From Zhongshania aquatica (lineage in GTDB: Bacteria; Pseudomonadota; Gammaproteobacteria; Pseudomonadales; Spongiibacteraceae): a DNA stretch of 64,000 nt. The position numbers and the translations under genes were made by a program. The notes under the pieces are model-generated. The model saw nothing but the letters and a program-made list of their open reading frames with translations. It made no database searches and was not told the DNA's origin. Numbering within the stretch: position 1 is the stretch's first letter; each line of letters begins with the position of its first letter. Location of the stretch: the NCBI RefSeq assembly GCF_027257955.1, contig NZ_JANZNQ010000003.1, positions 124,001-188,000 on the forward strand, given 5' to 3'. Below, piece after piece: positions 26,384 to 34,760 of this stretch.

Positions 26384-27349
26384 ATGAATACTTATAGTGC
26401 CGTTAAATCAATTACATACAGGATTAGACTATTGGACGTATTTATAAGCTGGTCGGGTAAGAGAAGTAAAGAAATTGCTGAGGTAATTAGAGAGTGGATT
26501 CCATGTGTAATACAGGCCGTAAAACCGTATTTTACACCAGAGGACATTAACAAAGGCCAAAGGTGGGGTTCTGAAATTTCCAGTAAACTGGAATCTTCAA
26601 AAATAGGGATCATCATTTTAACACCATCTAATCTAGCGGCCCCTTGGCTTATGTTTGAAGCAGGCGCCATATCAAAAAGTGTCGATGCATCAAGAGTATG
26701 TCCGCTATTATTTGGTGTAACGCCAACCGAAGTAAAGGGACCACTCGTTCAATTTCAATGCTCAGTTTTCGGCAAATCTGAGATATTCAAATTACTTCGC
26801 TCCATTAACAACGAACTTGAAGATACAAAACTCGAAGAGAAGACTTTAACCTCTGTTTTTGAAGTTTTCTGGCCAAAATTGAATCAACAGATTGAGGCAA
26901 TACTAAATCTGCCTGAGTCACCAGAGGAACCTGAAACTAAACGTACGGACAGAGATATCTTAGAAGAAGTCTTACGCCTATCTAGGAAATTTGCTTTCGA
27001 CCATGTAAGGACACCCTCACGCAGTAGCATTTTTGAAAAATTCGATGGCAAAAAACCGGTCACATTTGACCCGGAATCTGAGAGCATTTCTTTTTGGAGT
27101 AACAATTCAAAAGTCTACGACTTCAGAATAGATAGATTAACCTCTGGCTCTGAGGTTCTAGACTGGTTCTTTCAAATAGCGAATAAGGGCTGGTGTACTG
27201 GTGAGCATTTGACGGCTTTTCTCAAATGTCTCGAACAAATATCTCAGCTGTACTTCGATAATAATGCTCAGGGCGTTTTTTGCCCAGGTGGAATGAATTT
27301 AGAGATCGAATGGCCGAAAACTCTGCCACCCAAAACCGATGACCTTTAA
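26384..27349 (+). CDS. TIR-domain protein with unrecognised C-terminal domain
   Basis: The 321-residue product has an N-terminal TIR fold: VFISWSG (residues 19-25), a helix EIAEVIREWIPCVIQAVKPYF, DINKGQRWGSEI, then GIIILTPSNLAAPWLMFEAGAISK, where Glu92 aligns with the catalytic glutamate of NAD-cleaving TIR domains. Residues about 180-321 form a second domain I do not recognise. The frame starts with ATG at 26384, but the in-frame TTG at 26432 has AGGA eight bases upstream and would give LDVFISWSG at the start; either is possible. The gene is A/T-rich relative to its neighbours and stands alone between chromosomal genes, which suggests transfer. TIR proteins of this kind are often antiphage effectors; here that is inference. 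Confidence 0.82.
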   Translation: MNTYSAVKSITYRIRLLDVFISWSGKRSKEIAEVIREWIPCVIQAVKPYFTPEDINKGQRWGSEISSKLESSKIGIIILTPSNLAAPWLMFEAGAISKSVDASRVCPLLFGVTPTEVKGPLVQFQCSVFGKSEIFKLLRSINNELEDTKLEEKTLTSVFEVFWPKLNQQIEAILNLPESPEEPETKRTDRDILEEVLRLSRKFAFDHVRTPSRSSIFEKFDGKKPVTFDPESESISFWSNNSKVYDFRIDRLTSGSEVLDWFFQIANKGWCTGEHLTAFLKCLEQISQLYFDNNAQGVFCPGGMNLEIEWPKTLPPKTDDL

Positions 27350-27434
27350 TTGCGCCCAATGTTAAAAGTGTTGGGGCAATTCCCTACTCAGTAGGCTGAG
27401 CCCTTAATTAGACTAAAGCGCTAATCGAAATGCC

Positions 27435-27460
27435 AGAGAACCCCATACCGGGGTTCTTTT
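27435..27460 (+). terminator. Terminator of the TIR gene
   Basis: An 8-bp stem, agaacccc / ggggttct (27437-27444, 27450-27457) with a 5-base loop and TTTT, 86 bp after the stop codon. Confidence 0.75.
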
Positions 27461-27681
27461 CAAAAGCCAACCTATCTCTCCTACCTACCCAATGCGCTTA
27501 CTGACCATTGGTAAGATTATGTTTTGTATGAGCCCCAGCTGTTGCTTTGTCGACAATTTGGAATACGCATCCATTAGATGAACTCTTGAACACGGAGTCT
27601 GACCGTCTACTATACGTCTACTATGAGTTTTTTAGATCTTAGGCTCGAGCGACTTAATTGATGTAAGTCATTGATTTTTAT
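27461..27681. other. Spacer between the TIR gene terminator and the tRNA-Leu fragment
   Basis: No gene or RNA was recognised. It includes a short direct repeat, gtctactat at 27605-27613 and 27618-27626. Confidence 0.3.
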
Positions 27682-27787
27682 TGGTGCCCGGGGCCGGAGT
27701 AAATAAAAACAGCCATAGGGCTGTTTTCACCCCTTCGGGGCTTCGTCGCTTCGCTCCTCGTCCAAATTGCATGCGCAATTTGTGAAC
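27682..27787 (-). repeat. Partial tRNA-Leu 3' copy split in the T loop by hairpin element C
   Basis: tggtgcccggggccgga (27682-27698) is identical to the 3' end of the intact tRNA-Leu (27862-27878) and lies 180 bp from it. The match stops in the T loop; 84 bases follow that fold into aaaacagcc/ggctgtttt (27706-27727), cccc/gggg (27730-27740) and caaattgc/gcaatttg (27763-27782), and then gaacc resumes. On the tRNA strand it reads ggttcacaaattgc...ttggacgagg...gcgacgaagcccc. This is the same layout as element B near tRNA-Ser. Confidence 0.75.
27704..27727 (-). terminator. Terminator-like hairpin for tRNA-Leu inside element C
   Basis: On the minus strand AACAGCC and GGCTGTT pair around a four-base loop and are followed by TTTTTATTT, a good intrinsic terminator, 135 bases past the tRNA 3' end. 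Confidence 0.7.
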
Positions 27788-27861
27788 CTTTCCGATTCAA
27801 GCCCCCGGAGGATTAAGATTTCTATTGGAGTTGGGTAGCGGTACTACTTTCTGTGCGTAGG

Positions 27862-27948
27862 TGGTGCCCGGGGCCGGACTTGAACCGGCACGACATTGCT
27901 GTCGGGAGATTTTAAGTCTCCTGTGTCTACCGATTTCACCACCCGGGC
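27862..27948 (-). tRNA. leuZ: tRNA-Leu (TAA anticodon)
   Basis: An intact 87-base class II tRNA with encoded CCA. The acceptor stem gcccggg pairs with cccgggc, the anticodon loop has ctTAAaa, the variable arm is long, and the T arm has ggTTCAAgt. It decodes UUA/UUG. In E. coli the equivalent gene follows glyW and cysT directly; here it is about 3.2 kb further on and has its own promoter. Confidence 0.96.
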
Positions 27949-28037
27949 TAAGGGGTTTGGCGCGAGCCAATTGTGATATGCAGGACGCGAAGTGATACAT
28001 CGGAACTGCTTATGCGGTAGTGCTAAAAAGCGTTCGC

Positions 28038-28066
28038 AGTCTACTTATACCACCCAAAAAAATCAA
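28038..28066 (-). promoter_or_regulatory. Candidate sigma-70 promoter for tRNA-Leu
   Basis: On the minus strand TTGATT (28066-28061), 17 bases, TAGACT (28043-28038). A TATAAG hexamer lies in the spacer. It lies between the S8 peptidase stop and the tRNA, about 90 bp upstream of the tRNA. Confidence 0.55.
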
Positions 28067-28090
28067 CGGCTTAGAGCAGTTAATTACTGA

Positions 28091-30439
28091 TTAAGTTACT
28101 ACTTTACACTGCAAAGCTTGGCGCGAATAACGGCGACGTATTGAAATAAGCAGTGCAGAGCCTAATAACAGCATTGCAGCTAAGGGATATTTTAATCCAT
28201 ACACCAAGGGACTTAGCCCGATCCGAGTAACTAGGCGCAGTGACTCGGAGCTTGCAATACGGTCTGCGATAGGTGGTGAGTAATGATAATACGCGGCCAC
28301 AAACTTCTGCCCCCACTTATACGGCAGCAATACTTTGTCGCGAAAATCCCGCAGAATTTTAACGTCCGGTGCCAAGTAGCTCCCGTAAGCAGCGGTAGCA
28401 ATAAAGCATGCGCCTCCTCCACCGCCACCCCCGCCACCTGAGGACGGTTGCGGTGTCACTGGCACGGGATCGGCTCCAACGGCTGTCGCCAGCGCACCCG
28501 CCGCTGCCTCAGCGTTGATCAAGCCACTGCCGGTGACATCATCCATTCCTATATTTGCTCGCTGCCCCTTTATATCGATAGCCGTGTTTTGCACCGCAGC
28601 AATTAATTGCGCGGGTGTCGCGGTAGGATAGGCTTCTTTCAAAAGTGCAAAGACGGCGGCCGCATTTGGCGCGGCTGCAGAGGTCCCGTAAAAATTAAAG
28701 ATTCCGTCCAGCTCTCCGTCCTCCGGCGCGGCAACATCATTACCCAGAACAGTGTTGTTATTACCGTCTATCGCCGCAAATTGGGGCGTCGACCGGGTTT
28801 GCGTCATGTACTGGCCATTGCTATCGAATTGCAGAGTTTGGTTTCCACCCCGGGAGCTAAAGGCTTCTGGATCAATCTCTATGCTGTCGTAGCCTTCTGG
28901 CCGATACTCTGGTGACTCCCACCACGCTACAGCAGCAACCCCTGCTACTCCCTGTGCCATCGAGTGCCCCCAAACGGCTACGCCGTTGTAGGGGTATTCA
29001 ACGCTCGTCACTTGATCGCCGGTAAATAAAATTCTGAATTCTAATGGCACGCCTGCTTGCTGAGGTATATCACCCTGACTGCCATCGAAATGCTCAACGG
29101 CTAGATAAAATGTCTTGCTCGATGAACCAGACTCCAGTGTCACTATCTCCGAGGCATCACCCTTTGGGGCACCGGTTACACCCTGCTCATTGCTACCCCG
29201 CGCATAAAAGTTCGCTGACGCAGGATTGAGTGCCGCCAAACTTTCCACGGTCGTTGCATACAAATCTAGATCTATTTGCGAACCAGCGCCCGGACTAATG
29301 GAGTTATACGGTTGATTCCAATTTAGCACCACAAACACTGTGGCGTTAGCGGGAATGGTAATTGCTAAAAATGGATCGCTTCCGTTTGCGCTCCAATTAT
29401 GTAAATCATTACCTGTCGGGAAGGGACTTAAGCCTGCTTCGTCAACCGCTGTTATCGAGTCTTTATAAACATAGCGATAGGCCTGATTGCCGTCGTTGCC
29501 CGCCGCCGATAAATAGGGTTTACCTGAATTGACGCATGCCGTGGCCGCCAAGGCCGGCACGTCATCCTGATAAACACTTTCATTAAGGAATAGAATATCG
29601 TCTACGACAATATCAGCGCGCCCAGGCTCACATAGCTTACTGATGGCGTCCGCCATTTCAGCACGGCTTTGGCCTGCAGCATGAAAAATCAGCGGTGAAC
29701 CCGGCGCAACGTCGTGAATTAACTCGGCCATCGCTGCCCCTTCGTCAGTTCCGTCAGCCACATCGTCTCGCAATATACTTACCGAATCTGGCAGATCGCC
29801 GTTGTCCTGCTGCCGACTTCCCTGCAACTGGCCAGCAACAAACTTGGCTGGCGTGGTATTCCCATCGCGCACGGCAGCGGTCTGCGCAAAACTGTCGGAT
29901 ACAATACCAATGGTCTGACCACTACCTGTCACGCTGAGTGTGCTTGCCGCCGCATCAGCGCGCATTGCCTTACCGGCCCTGCTTGTAACTGACCCCACCC
30001 TTACCAACGGCGGTGGCAAATACCGTACTTCACTAATATTGACGTTATCTGATAGGGCCACCAAATCCTGAGTGCCACGCACTAACACCGTTGCTCTAGT
30101 CTCTTCTTTTGACAAAAATCGCAGGAGAATGCCCTGCTCATTTAAAAACTGACGCAATCCCTTCGCGGTCACTAAAAACAACTCAACTGGCACACCCTTT
30201 GAACTCATGTCTTTAGCAAGACGCGTTTGCAGCGGGCCCTCACTACTTGTAGACACACGATTTAACTCGCTACTCTCTGCCACCGACAACAAACCTTGCA
30301 AATGACTATCGAATTTAGCGACAGCTGGTCTACTTATTGCTGCCGCCTGCTTAATATTTTGCTCTGCAAGACTTAATTCAGTGTGCGTGATGAGTAGAGA
30401 AGCATAGGAAAGCACTGCCAGTTTATTTTTGAAGCTCAT
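28091..30439 (-). CDS. S8-family serine peptidase with non-canonical triad and CFI-box C terminus
   Basis: The 782-residue product has a signal peptide ([25 protein letters not shown]), a propeptide-like region up to about residue 150 and a subtilase catalytic domain. Asp182 lies in GIVSDSF, the oxyanion Asn315 in SAAGNDG, and the nucleophile Ser587 in YGTSAAAPN. In place of the HGT histidine motif it has [18 protein letters not shown], giving Glu233. A nine-glycine linker (668-676) leads to the C-terminal segment [26 protein letters not shown] (the CFI-box CTERM type, Cys678), a hydrophobic stretch (about 750-766) and a basic tail, as in sorted surface proteins. It overlaps the preceding lipoprotein gene by 17 bases. 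Substrate unknown. Confidence 0.82.
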   Translation of the reverse strand: MSFKNKLAVLSYASLLITHTELSLAEQNIKQAAAISRPAVAKFDSHLQGLLSVAESSELNRVSTSSEGPLQTRLAKDMSSKGVPVELFLVTAKGLRQFLNEQGILLRFLSKEETRATVLVRGTQDLVALSDNVNISEVRYLPPPLVRVGSVTSRAGKAMRADAAASTLSVTGSGQTIGIVSDSFAQTAAVRDGNTTPAKFVAGQLQGSRQQDNGDLPDSVSILRDDVADGTDEGAAMAELIHDVAPGSPLIFHAAGQSRAEMADAISKLCEPGRADIVVDDILFLNESVYQDDVPALAATACVNSGKPYLSAAGNDGNQAYRYVYKDSITAVDEAGLSPFPTGNDLHNWSANGSDPFLAITIPANATVFVVLNWNQPYNSISPGAGSQIDLDLYATTVESLAALNPASANFYARGSNEQGVTGAPKGDASEIVTLESGSSSKTFYLAVEHFDGSQGDIPQQAGVPLEFRILFTGDQVTSVEYPYNGVAVWGHSMAQGVAGVAAVAWWESPEYRPEGYDSIEIDPEAFSSRGGNQTLQFDSNGQYMTQTRSTPQFAAIDGNNNTVLGNDVAAPEDGELDGIFNFYGTSAAAPNAAAVFALLKEAYPTATPAQLIAAVQNTAIDIKGQRANIGMDDVTGSGLINAEAAAGALATAVGADPVPVTPQPSSGGGGGGGGGACFIATAAYGSYLAPDVKILRDFRDKVLLPYKWGQKFVAAYYHYSPPIADRIASSESLRLVTRIGLSPLVYGLKYPLAAMLLLGSALLISIRRRYSRQALQCKVVT

Positions 30440-30905
30440 CGAAAACCCTTATCGCTGTATGCATCTTCGGCGCAAAACGGCTAATAGATACCGCACTCAC
30501 TCCATTGATTTTAGCTAAGCCTGCCAATTGTGCAGGATTTTTTACCCAGACAAAAATTCGCTGATTTGTAGGATTAATATAGTCTACGTGCGCACCTAAC
30601 TGTAGGATCTTTTTAACGACAACATCGGTTGCTTCTTCCCAGTATCGAACGTCAAGCAGCAGCCCGTCGTCACCATCCGTAAAGTAATCAGGGTTTTTTA
30701 GGGCTTTCTGCCACAAAGCAGGATCAAAGCCGATGAATGCATCTAAGGGCTTCTGATAGACAACGCGCTGTATGATTGCCGATTCCTGCATGGCAGACTG
30801 ACGGCCGGATTCTTGATTACTACACGCAAAAAGCAGCCCACCGAATGCAACTGCAATCAGCGCGACATCTACAATCGCTATCAAGTATCTTTTAAATTTA
30901 GTCAT
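30423..30905 (-). CDS. Small lipoprotein with I9-like module, coupled to the S8 peptidase
   Basis: The 160-residue product has a basic start (MTKFKRY), a hydrophobic segment and lipobox-like LLFACSNQ (Cys28). The second half, [42 protein letters not shown], has the spacing of peptidase-inhibitor I9/subtilisin propeptide modules (G-V...V-x-V...L-x-x-L-x-x-x-x-x-V). A similar stretch is found in the peptidase itself near residues 95-140. The last 17 bases overlap the peptidase start. It may be an inhibitor or a chaperone-like propeptide acting in trans; this is inference, and I do not recognise the exact family. Confidence 0.65.
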   Translation of the reverse strand: MTKFKRYLIAIVDVALIAVAFGGLLFACSNQESGRQSAMQESAIIQRVVYQKPLDAFIGFDPALWQKALKNPDYFTDGDDGLLLDVRYWEEATDVVVKKILQLGAHVDYINPTNQRIFVWVKNPAQLAGLAKINGVSAVSISRFAPKMHTAIRVFDELQK

Positions 30906-31120
30906 ACCACCCCGCGAAAATCCAGCACATTAATGCCAACAACTAGCTTATCGGTTAACGCTCAGTAACAGAGTAAGGGATTTACCTAGTGGGATTACGT
31001 AACAGCGCACATGGACAAGGCACTTGTTATTAGCGGAGACCTTGGAAATAACAAACGAAGTAACTATATTGGGATTTTGTTTGGGTGGGGGTTAAAAGAT
31101 CGCTTAACATCGCTTTAAAA
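30906..31120. other. Spacer between tRNA-Cys and the lipoprotein gene
   Basis: 215 bp, no gene. It contains the region after the tRNA-Cys 3' end and the promoter of the lipoprotein-peptidase pair. A short repeat (gcgatgttaagcgatctttta on the minus strand) might be a weak terminator for the tRNA operon. Confidence 0.3.
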
Positions 31121-31194
31121 TGGAGGCGCGGGTCGGAATCGAACCGGCGTACACGGAGTTGCAGTCCGCTGCATGACCACTCTGCCACCGCGCC
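31121..31194 (-). tRNA. cysT: tRNA-Cys (GCA anticodon)
   Basis: 74-base tRNA with encoded CCA. The acceptor stem ggcgcgg pairs with ccgcgcc, the anticodon loop is ctGCAac, and the T arm is ggTTCGATtcc. Orientation and order after tRNA-Gly match the E. coli glyW-cysT arrangement. Confidence 0.97.
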
Positions 31195-31341
31195 TAAAAT
31201 CACTTTTTGTACACTGCTCACGTGTACACCGGTTGATTACCGGCCTTGTTCTATTCCGCCGTAGAAGCTACGGGCTTGAATTCTGCTATCGCTGTCAATG
31301 CGAAAGCTGCAATGCAGAAGATCTACTTTGCAATGATATAT

Positions 31342-31417
31342 TGGAGCGGGAAAGGAGGCTCGAACTCCCGACCTCAACCTTGGCAAGGTTGCGCTCTACC
31401 AACTGAGCTATTCCCGC
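31342..31417 (-). tRNA. glyW: tRNA-Gly (GCC anticodon)
   Basis: 76-base tRNA with encoded CCA, with acceptor gcgggaa, D arm agctcagttggtagagc, anticodon loop ttGCCaa and T arm gagTTCGAGcctc. Nearly the same as E. coli tRNA-Gly(GCC). It is first in the tRNA cluster, behind a strong promoter. Confidence 0.97.
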
Positions 31418-31495
31418 GTCGCACTATATCTAGACTTTTTACTTGATCTATCAAGCCTGAATAACAACATTGAGCTGTGCTTCAAGAAGGCGCCT

Positions 31496-31523
31496 ATTCT
31501 AGTGAGAGATAATTTCCTGTCAA
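31496..31523 (-). promoter_or_regulatory. Strong sigma-70 promoter for tRNA-Gly / tRNA-Cys
   Basis: On the minus strand TTGACA (31523-31518, consensus), 16 bases, TAGAAT (31501-31496), followed by the G/C-rich discriminator aggcgcc, as at stringently controlled tRNA promoters. Located between pgsA and tRNA-Gly. Confidence 0.8.
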
Positions 31524-31553
31524 GGAAAGTCGCTGATTTAACGCAATTTTTTT

Positions 31554-32114
31554 CTAATCACCGGACGTCTCACGCAAATCTGGCCATGCAGCATGTAGAT
31601 ATATCACCATTGACCATAAAGTGAGCAATGCCGCTGTGTAAAGCAACACAATATTGGCGTTGTACAACATTCCGTTGCTTTCTGGCGACACTAGTAGCCA
31701 ACCAAAAATGGCCACCATTTGCGCGGTCGTTTTGACTTTTCCTAAATACGAAACGGCCACGCTTGTGCGTTTACCCAATTCCGCCATCCACTCACGTAAT
31801 GCTGAAATCACAATTTCGCGACCAATAATGATCACGGCGGGAATAGTAAACCACGCTGCGTCATAGCGCTCGATTAGCAACGCCAGAGCTACCGCGACCA
31901 TGAGCTTGTCAGCCACTGGATCAAGAAACGCGCCGAGCGGCGTACTTTGCCCTAACTTACGAGCTAAATAGCCGTCGAGCCAATCAGTCACTGCAGCTAC
32001 CGCAAACACCACTGCAGTTAAAAAATAGGTGTGAGCTTCGGGCCAATAAAATAACGCGACGAGCACCGGAATAAGAACAATCCGGAACAAAGTTAGCGAA
32101 TTTGGAATATTCAT
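31554..32114 (-). CDS. pgsA: CDP-diacylglycerol-glycerol-3-phosphate 3-phosphatidyltransferase
   Basis: This inner-membrane enzyme makes phosphatidylglycerol phosphate. The 186-residue product carries the CDP-alcohol phosphotransferase signature D-x2-D-G-x2-A-R-x8-G-x3-D-x3-D ([28 protein letters not shown]) and about five hydrophobic segments. The start [19 protein letters not shown] is typical. It follows uvrC at 41 bp, as in E. coli. Confidence 0.95.
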   Translation of the reverse strand: MNIPNSLTLFRIVLIPVLVALFYWPEAHTYFLTAVVFAVAAVTDWLDGYLARKLGQSTPLGAFLDPVADKLMVAVALALLIERYDAAWFTIPAVIIIGREIVISALREWMAELGKRTSVAVSYLGKVKTTAQMVAIFGWLLVSPESNGMLYNANIVLLYTAALLTLWSMVIYLHAAWPDLRETSGD

Positions 32115-32155
32115 AAAGATCTCATTGCGTTAGTCGTACCTATTCTATTCGTTTT

Positions 32156-34030
32156 CTAGGCACTGCGCAGGCCTTCATGGATTTGAAGTGCAATTTTCTC
32201 ACTAATACCCGGCACCCGTCGCAAATCTTCCACACTTGCCTGACGTACGCCCTGCAAACCACCAAAATGCCGCAGTAGCTCTCGACGTCGCTTGGCACCA
32301 ACACCGGGGATTTCTTCAAGGGTAGACTGTTTTCGCGCTTTGTCTCGGCGGGCTTTATGGCCGGTAATGGCGAAACGGTGGGACTCATCTCGGATATGCT
32401 GAATAAGATGCAGCGCCGGGCTATTGTCTGGCAGGTTAATCTCGCGGCCATTATCACCACGAATCAACACTTCAAGGCCTGCTCGCCGATCTGAACCCTT
32501 GGCGACACCCACCATAAACAAGCCTTCAATACCCAGCTCGGCCATCACCTGCTTAGCCTGAGTAAGCTGCCCTTTGCCGCCATCAATAAATAAAATATCC
32601 GGCATAACGATTTCGCCCGCTTTTATGCGTTTGTAGCGGCGGCTGAGGGCCTGATGCATCGCGGCGTAGTCATCCCCCCCAGCAATGCCATCGATATTCA
32701 TTTTTCGGTAATCGGATTTCAGTGGGCCATTGCCATCAAATACCACACAGGACGCCACCGTTGCCTCACCACTGCTATGACTGATGTCGAAGCACTCCAT
32801 GCGCTCAGGCTTAGCTTCTAACTCTAATACCGCCTGCAGCGCTTTAAACCGCTTTAAAGTACTCGCCGACGACGCGATGCGGTTTGCCAGATTTTGTTCT
32901 GCCGCCGTCATCGCCAAACTCAGCCATTTCGCGCGATGGCTGCGCACATTGTGACTGATACTCACCAGCCGCCCAGCTTGCTCGCTCAAGCCACCGGCGA
33001 GCAATGCTGCATCATCAAGGGCAATATTGGTAACTATCTCCCGAGGCATGTCGACACCACCGGTGCCAATTAAATAGTGCTGAGCAACGAAGGCTTCGAG
33101 TTGAGATACCAAGGGCTCTTCAAGCTGACTTTTGGGGAAGTAACTCCGACTGCCCAACACCCGCCCACCGCGAACGCAAAGCAGCTGCACGCAGACCAAA
33201 CCGCCATCCATCACCCCAGCAACAATATCGATATCGCCGGTCTCGCCCTCTATACATTGGCTGGCCTGAACCTGCTGCAAATGACCAATCCGGTCTCTGA
33301 GTTCGGCGGCTTTTTCAAATTCTAACTGGCCAGCACAGCGCTCCATTTCGTCGGCCAACTCCCGGCTAATCTCCCCACTCTTTCCCTGTAAAAACAATTG
33401 AGTATGATGTACATCTAAAGCATATTCTTCATCAGTAATAGCACTAACACAGGGTGCGGAACAGCGGCCAATTTGGTATTGCAGGCATGGTCGACTCCTA
33501 CCCCGATAATAGCTATCTTCACACTGACGAACCCGAAACACTTTCTGCAGCCAACTCAAGCTTTCCCGCACCGCCGAGGCACTTGGGTAAGGTCCAAAAT
33601 AAGTGCCCTTACCTTTTTTAGTGCCACGATGAATACTAAGACGGGGATGCTTGTGATCGGTGCTCAAGTATATATAGGGGTAAGATTTGTCGTCACGCAG
33701 CAGGATGTTATAGGGCGGCTTGTACTGCTTAATGAGATTTTGCTCGAGCAGTAACGCTTCCCGCTCACTGGCGGTCACTGTCACTTCAATCTGCTGAATT
33801 CGTGAAACCAAAGCAACCGTTTTACTGGTAAGTCCACTGGCGCGAAAATAGCTGCTTAATCGATTACGGAGATTCTTGGCCTTCCCCACATAAAGCACTT
33901 CCGCCTTGGTATTCAGCATGACGTAAACGCCGGCTTTCGCGGTGACATTTTTTAGGAAAGTCTTGGAATCAAACACCGCTAGGGCAGAGTCGACGGCGGC
34001 GCTGCTAGCTTTTGTATGTTTACTGCTCAT
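32156..34030 (-). CDS. uvrC: Excinuclease ABC subunit C
   Basis: UvrC makes the 3' and 5' incisions in nucleotide-excision repair. The 624-residue protein has the N-terminal GIY-YIG domain (AGVYVMLNTKAEVLYVGKAKNLRNRL), a cysteine region with CLQYQIGRCSAPC, the UVR helix (MERCAGQLEFEKAAELRDRI), the RNase H-like endonuclease core (FDISHSSGEATVASCVVFDGN) and a C-terminal helix-hairpin-helix pair (IPGVGAKRRRELLRHFG, VPGISEKIALQIHEGL). It follows uvrY at 20 bp. Confidence 0.97.
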   Translation of the reverse strand: MSSKHTKASSAAVDSALAVFDSKTFLKNVTAKAGVYVMLNTKAEVLYVGKAKNLRNRLSSYFRASGLTSKTVALVSRIQQIEVTVTASEREALLLEQNLIKQYKPPYNILLRDDKSYPYIYLSTDHKHPRLSIHRGTKKGKGTYFGPYPSASAVRESLSWLQKVFRVRQCEDSYYRGRSRPCLQYQIGRCSAPCVSAITDEEYALDVHHTQLFLQGKSGEISRELADEMERCAGQLEFEKAAELRDRIGHLQQVQASQCIEGETGDIDIVAGVMDGGLVCVQLLCVRGGRVLGSRSYFPKSQLEEPLVSQLEAFVAQHYLIGTGGVDMPREIVTNIALDDAALLAGGLSEQAGRLVSISHNVRSHRAKWLSLAMTAAEQNLANRIASSASTLKRFKALQAVLELEAKPERMECFDISHSSGEATVASCVVFDGNGPLKSDYRKMNIDGIAGGDDYAAMHQALSRRYKRIKAGEIVMPDILFIDGGKGQLTQAKQVMAELGIEGLFMVGVAKGSDRRAGLEVLIRGDNGREINLPDNSPALHLIQHIRDESHRFAITGHKARRDKARKQSTLEEIPGVGAKRRRELLRHFGGLQGVRQASVEDLRRVPGISEKIALQIHEGLRSA

Positions 34031-34049
34031 AACTATCGTAGGCTGCCGA

Positions 34050-34694
34050 CTAGGCTTCTGGGGCGTCTATTAGACCATGCCGCATCGCCAACAACGTCAG
34101 CTCAACATCGCCGCTAATATCTAATTTTTCAAAAACGCGGTAGCGGTAGCTATTTACAGTCTTAGCTGAAATATGCAGATTATCAGCGATGTCTTGCACC
34201 TTTTGGCAGTTGGCTATCATCAGGCTAATTTGCATCTCTCGCTCTGAGAGTGAGCCAAAGGGCGATCCCTCACCACCATTCAACTGCTTTAACGCCATAG
34301 CTTGAGCAACACAAGGACTTATATAGCGCTGCCCTTTGGCTACTTGACGAACCGCGAGCACCATCTCCTGCTCCGACGCGCCTTTGGTAACATAGGCTGA
34401 GGCGCCGGCTTTGAGTAATAAACTCGGCATAGGCTCTTGATCATAAGCGCTGAGTGCGATAACGCGGGTGTCAGGTGAGATTTGTTTTAATTTACGCGTC
34501 GCTTCAAGCCCACCAATGCCTGGCATACGCACATCCATTAACACCACATGGGGACGGAGAGTACGGCAGCAGCTAATCGCCTCCTCGCCGCTAGCGGCTT
34601 GGGCAATAACCGAAATACCATCCGCATCGTCTAACATACGGACTATTCCGGCACGCACCATAGCGTGATCATCGGCCACTAACACTGTGATCAT
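34050..34694 (-). CDS. uvrY: Response regulator, UvrY/GacA family
   Basis: UvrY/GacA is the partner of the BarA/GacS sensor kinase and activates small RNAs of the Csr/Rsm system. The 214-residue protein has a receiver domain (phosphoacceptor Asp54 in VVLMDVRMPG, Lys near YVTKG) and a C-terminal LuxR-type HTH (LSEREMQISLMIANCQKVQDIADNLHISAKTVNSYRYRVFEKL). The ATG at 34694 (GGGG six bases upstream) is preferred over the GTG at 34706. Upstream of uvrC as in E. coli. Confidence 0.93.
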   Translation of the reverse strand: MITVLVADDHAMVRAGIVRMLDDADGISVIAQAASGEEAISCCRTLRPHVVLMDVRMPGIGGLEATRKLKQISPDTRVIALSAYDQEPMPSLLLKAGASAYVTKGASEQEMVLAVRQVAKGQRYISPCVAQAMALKQLNGGEGSPFGSLSEREMQISLMIANCQKVQDIADNLHISAKTVNSYRYRVFEKLDISGDVELTLLAMRHGLIDAPEA

Positions 34695-34760
34695 GTACAA
34701 CCCCACAAAGAATGACCAAACGATACCATTGTGAACATAAGCTAACCAGCCTACTGAGGC

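Noticed and set aside
27682-27862. Attachment-site direct repeats bounding an integrated element
   Set aside because: The repeat encloses only 180 bp with no integrase, and no second copy of the tRNA-Leu end was found on the far side of the TIR gene.
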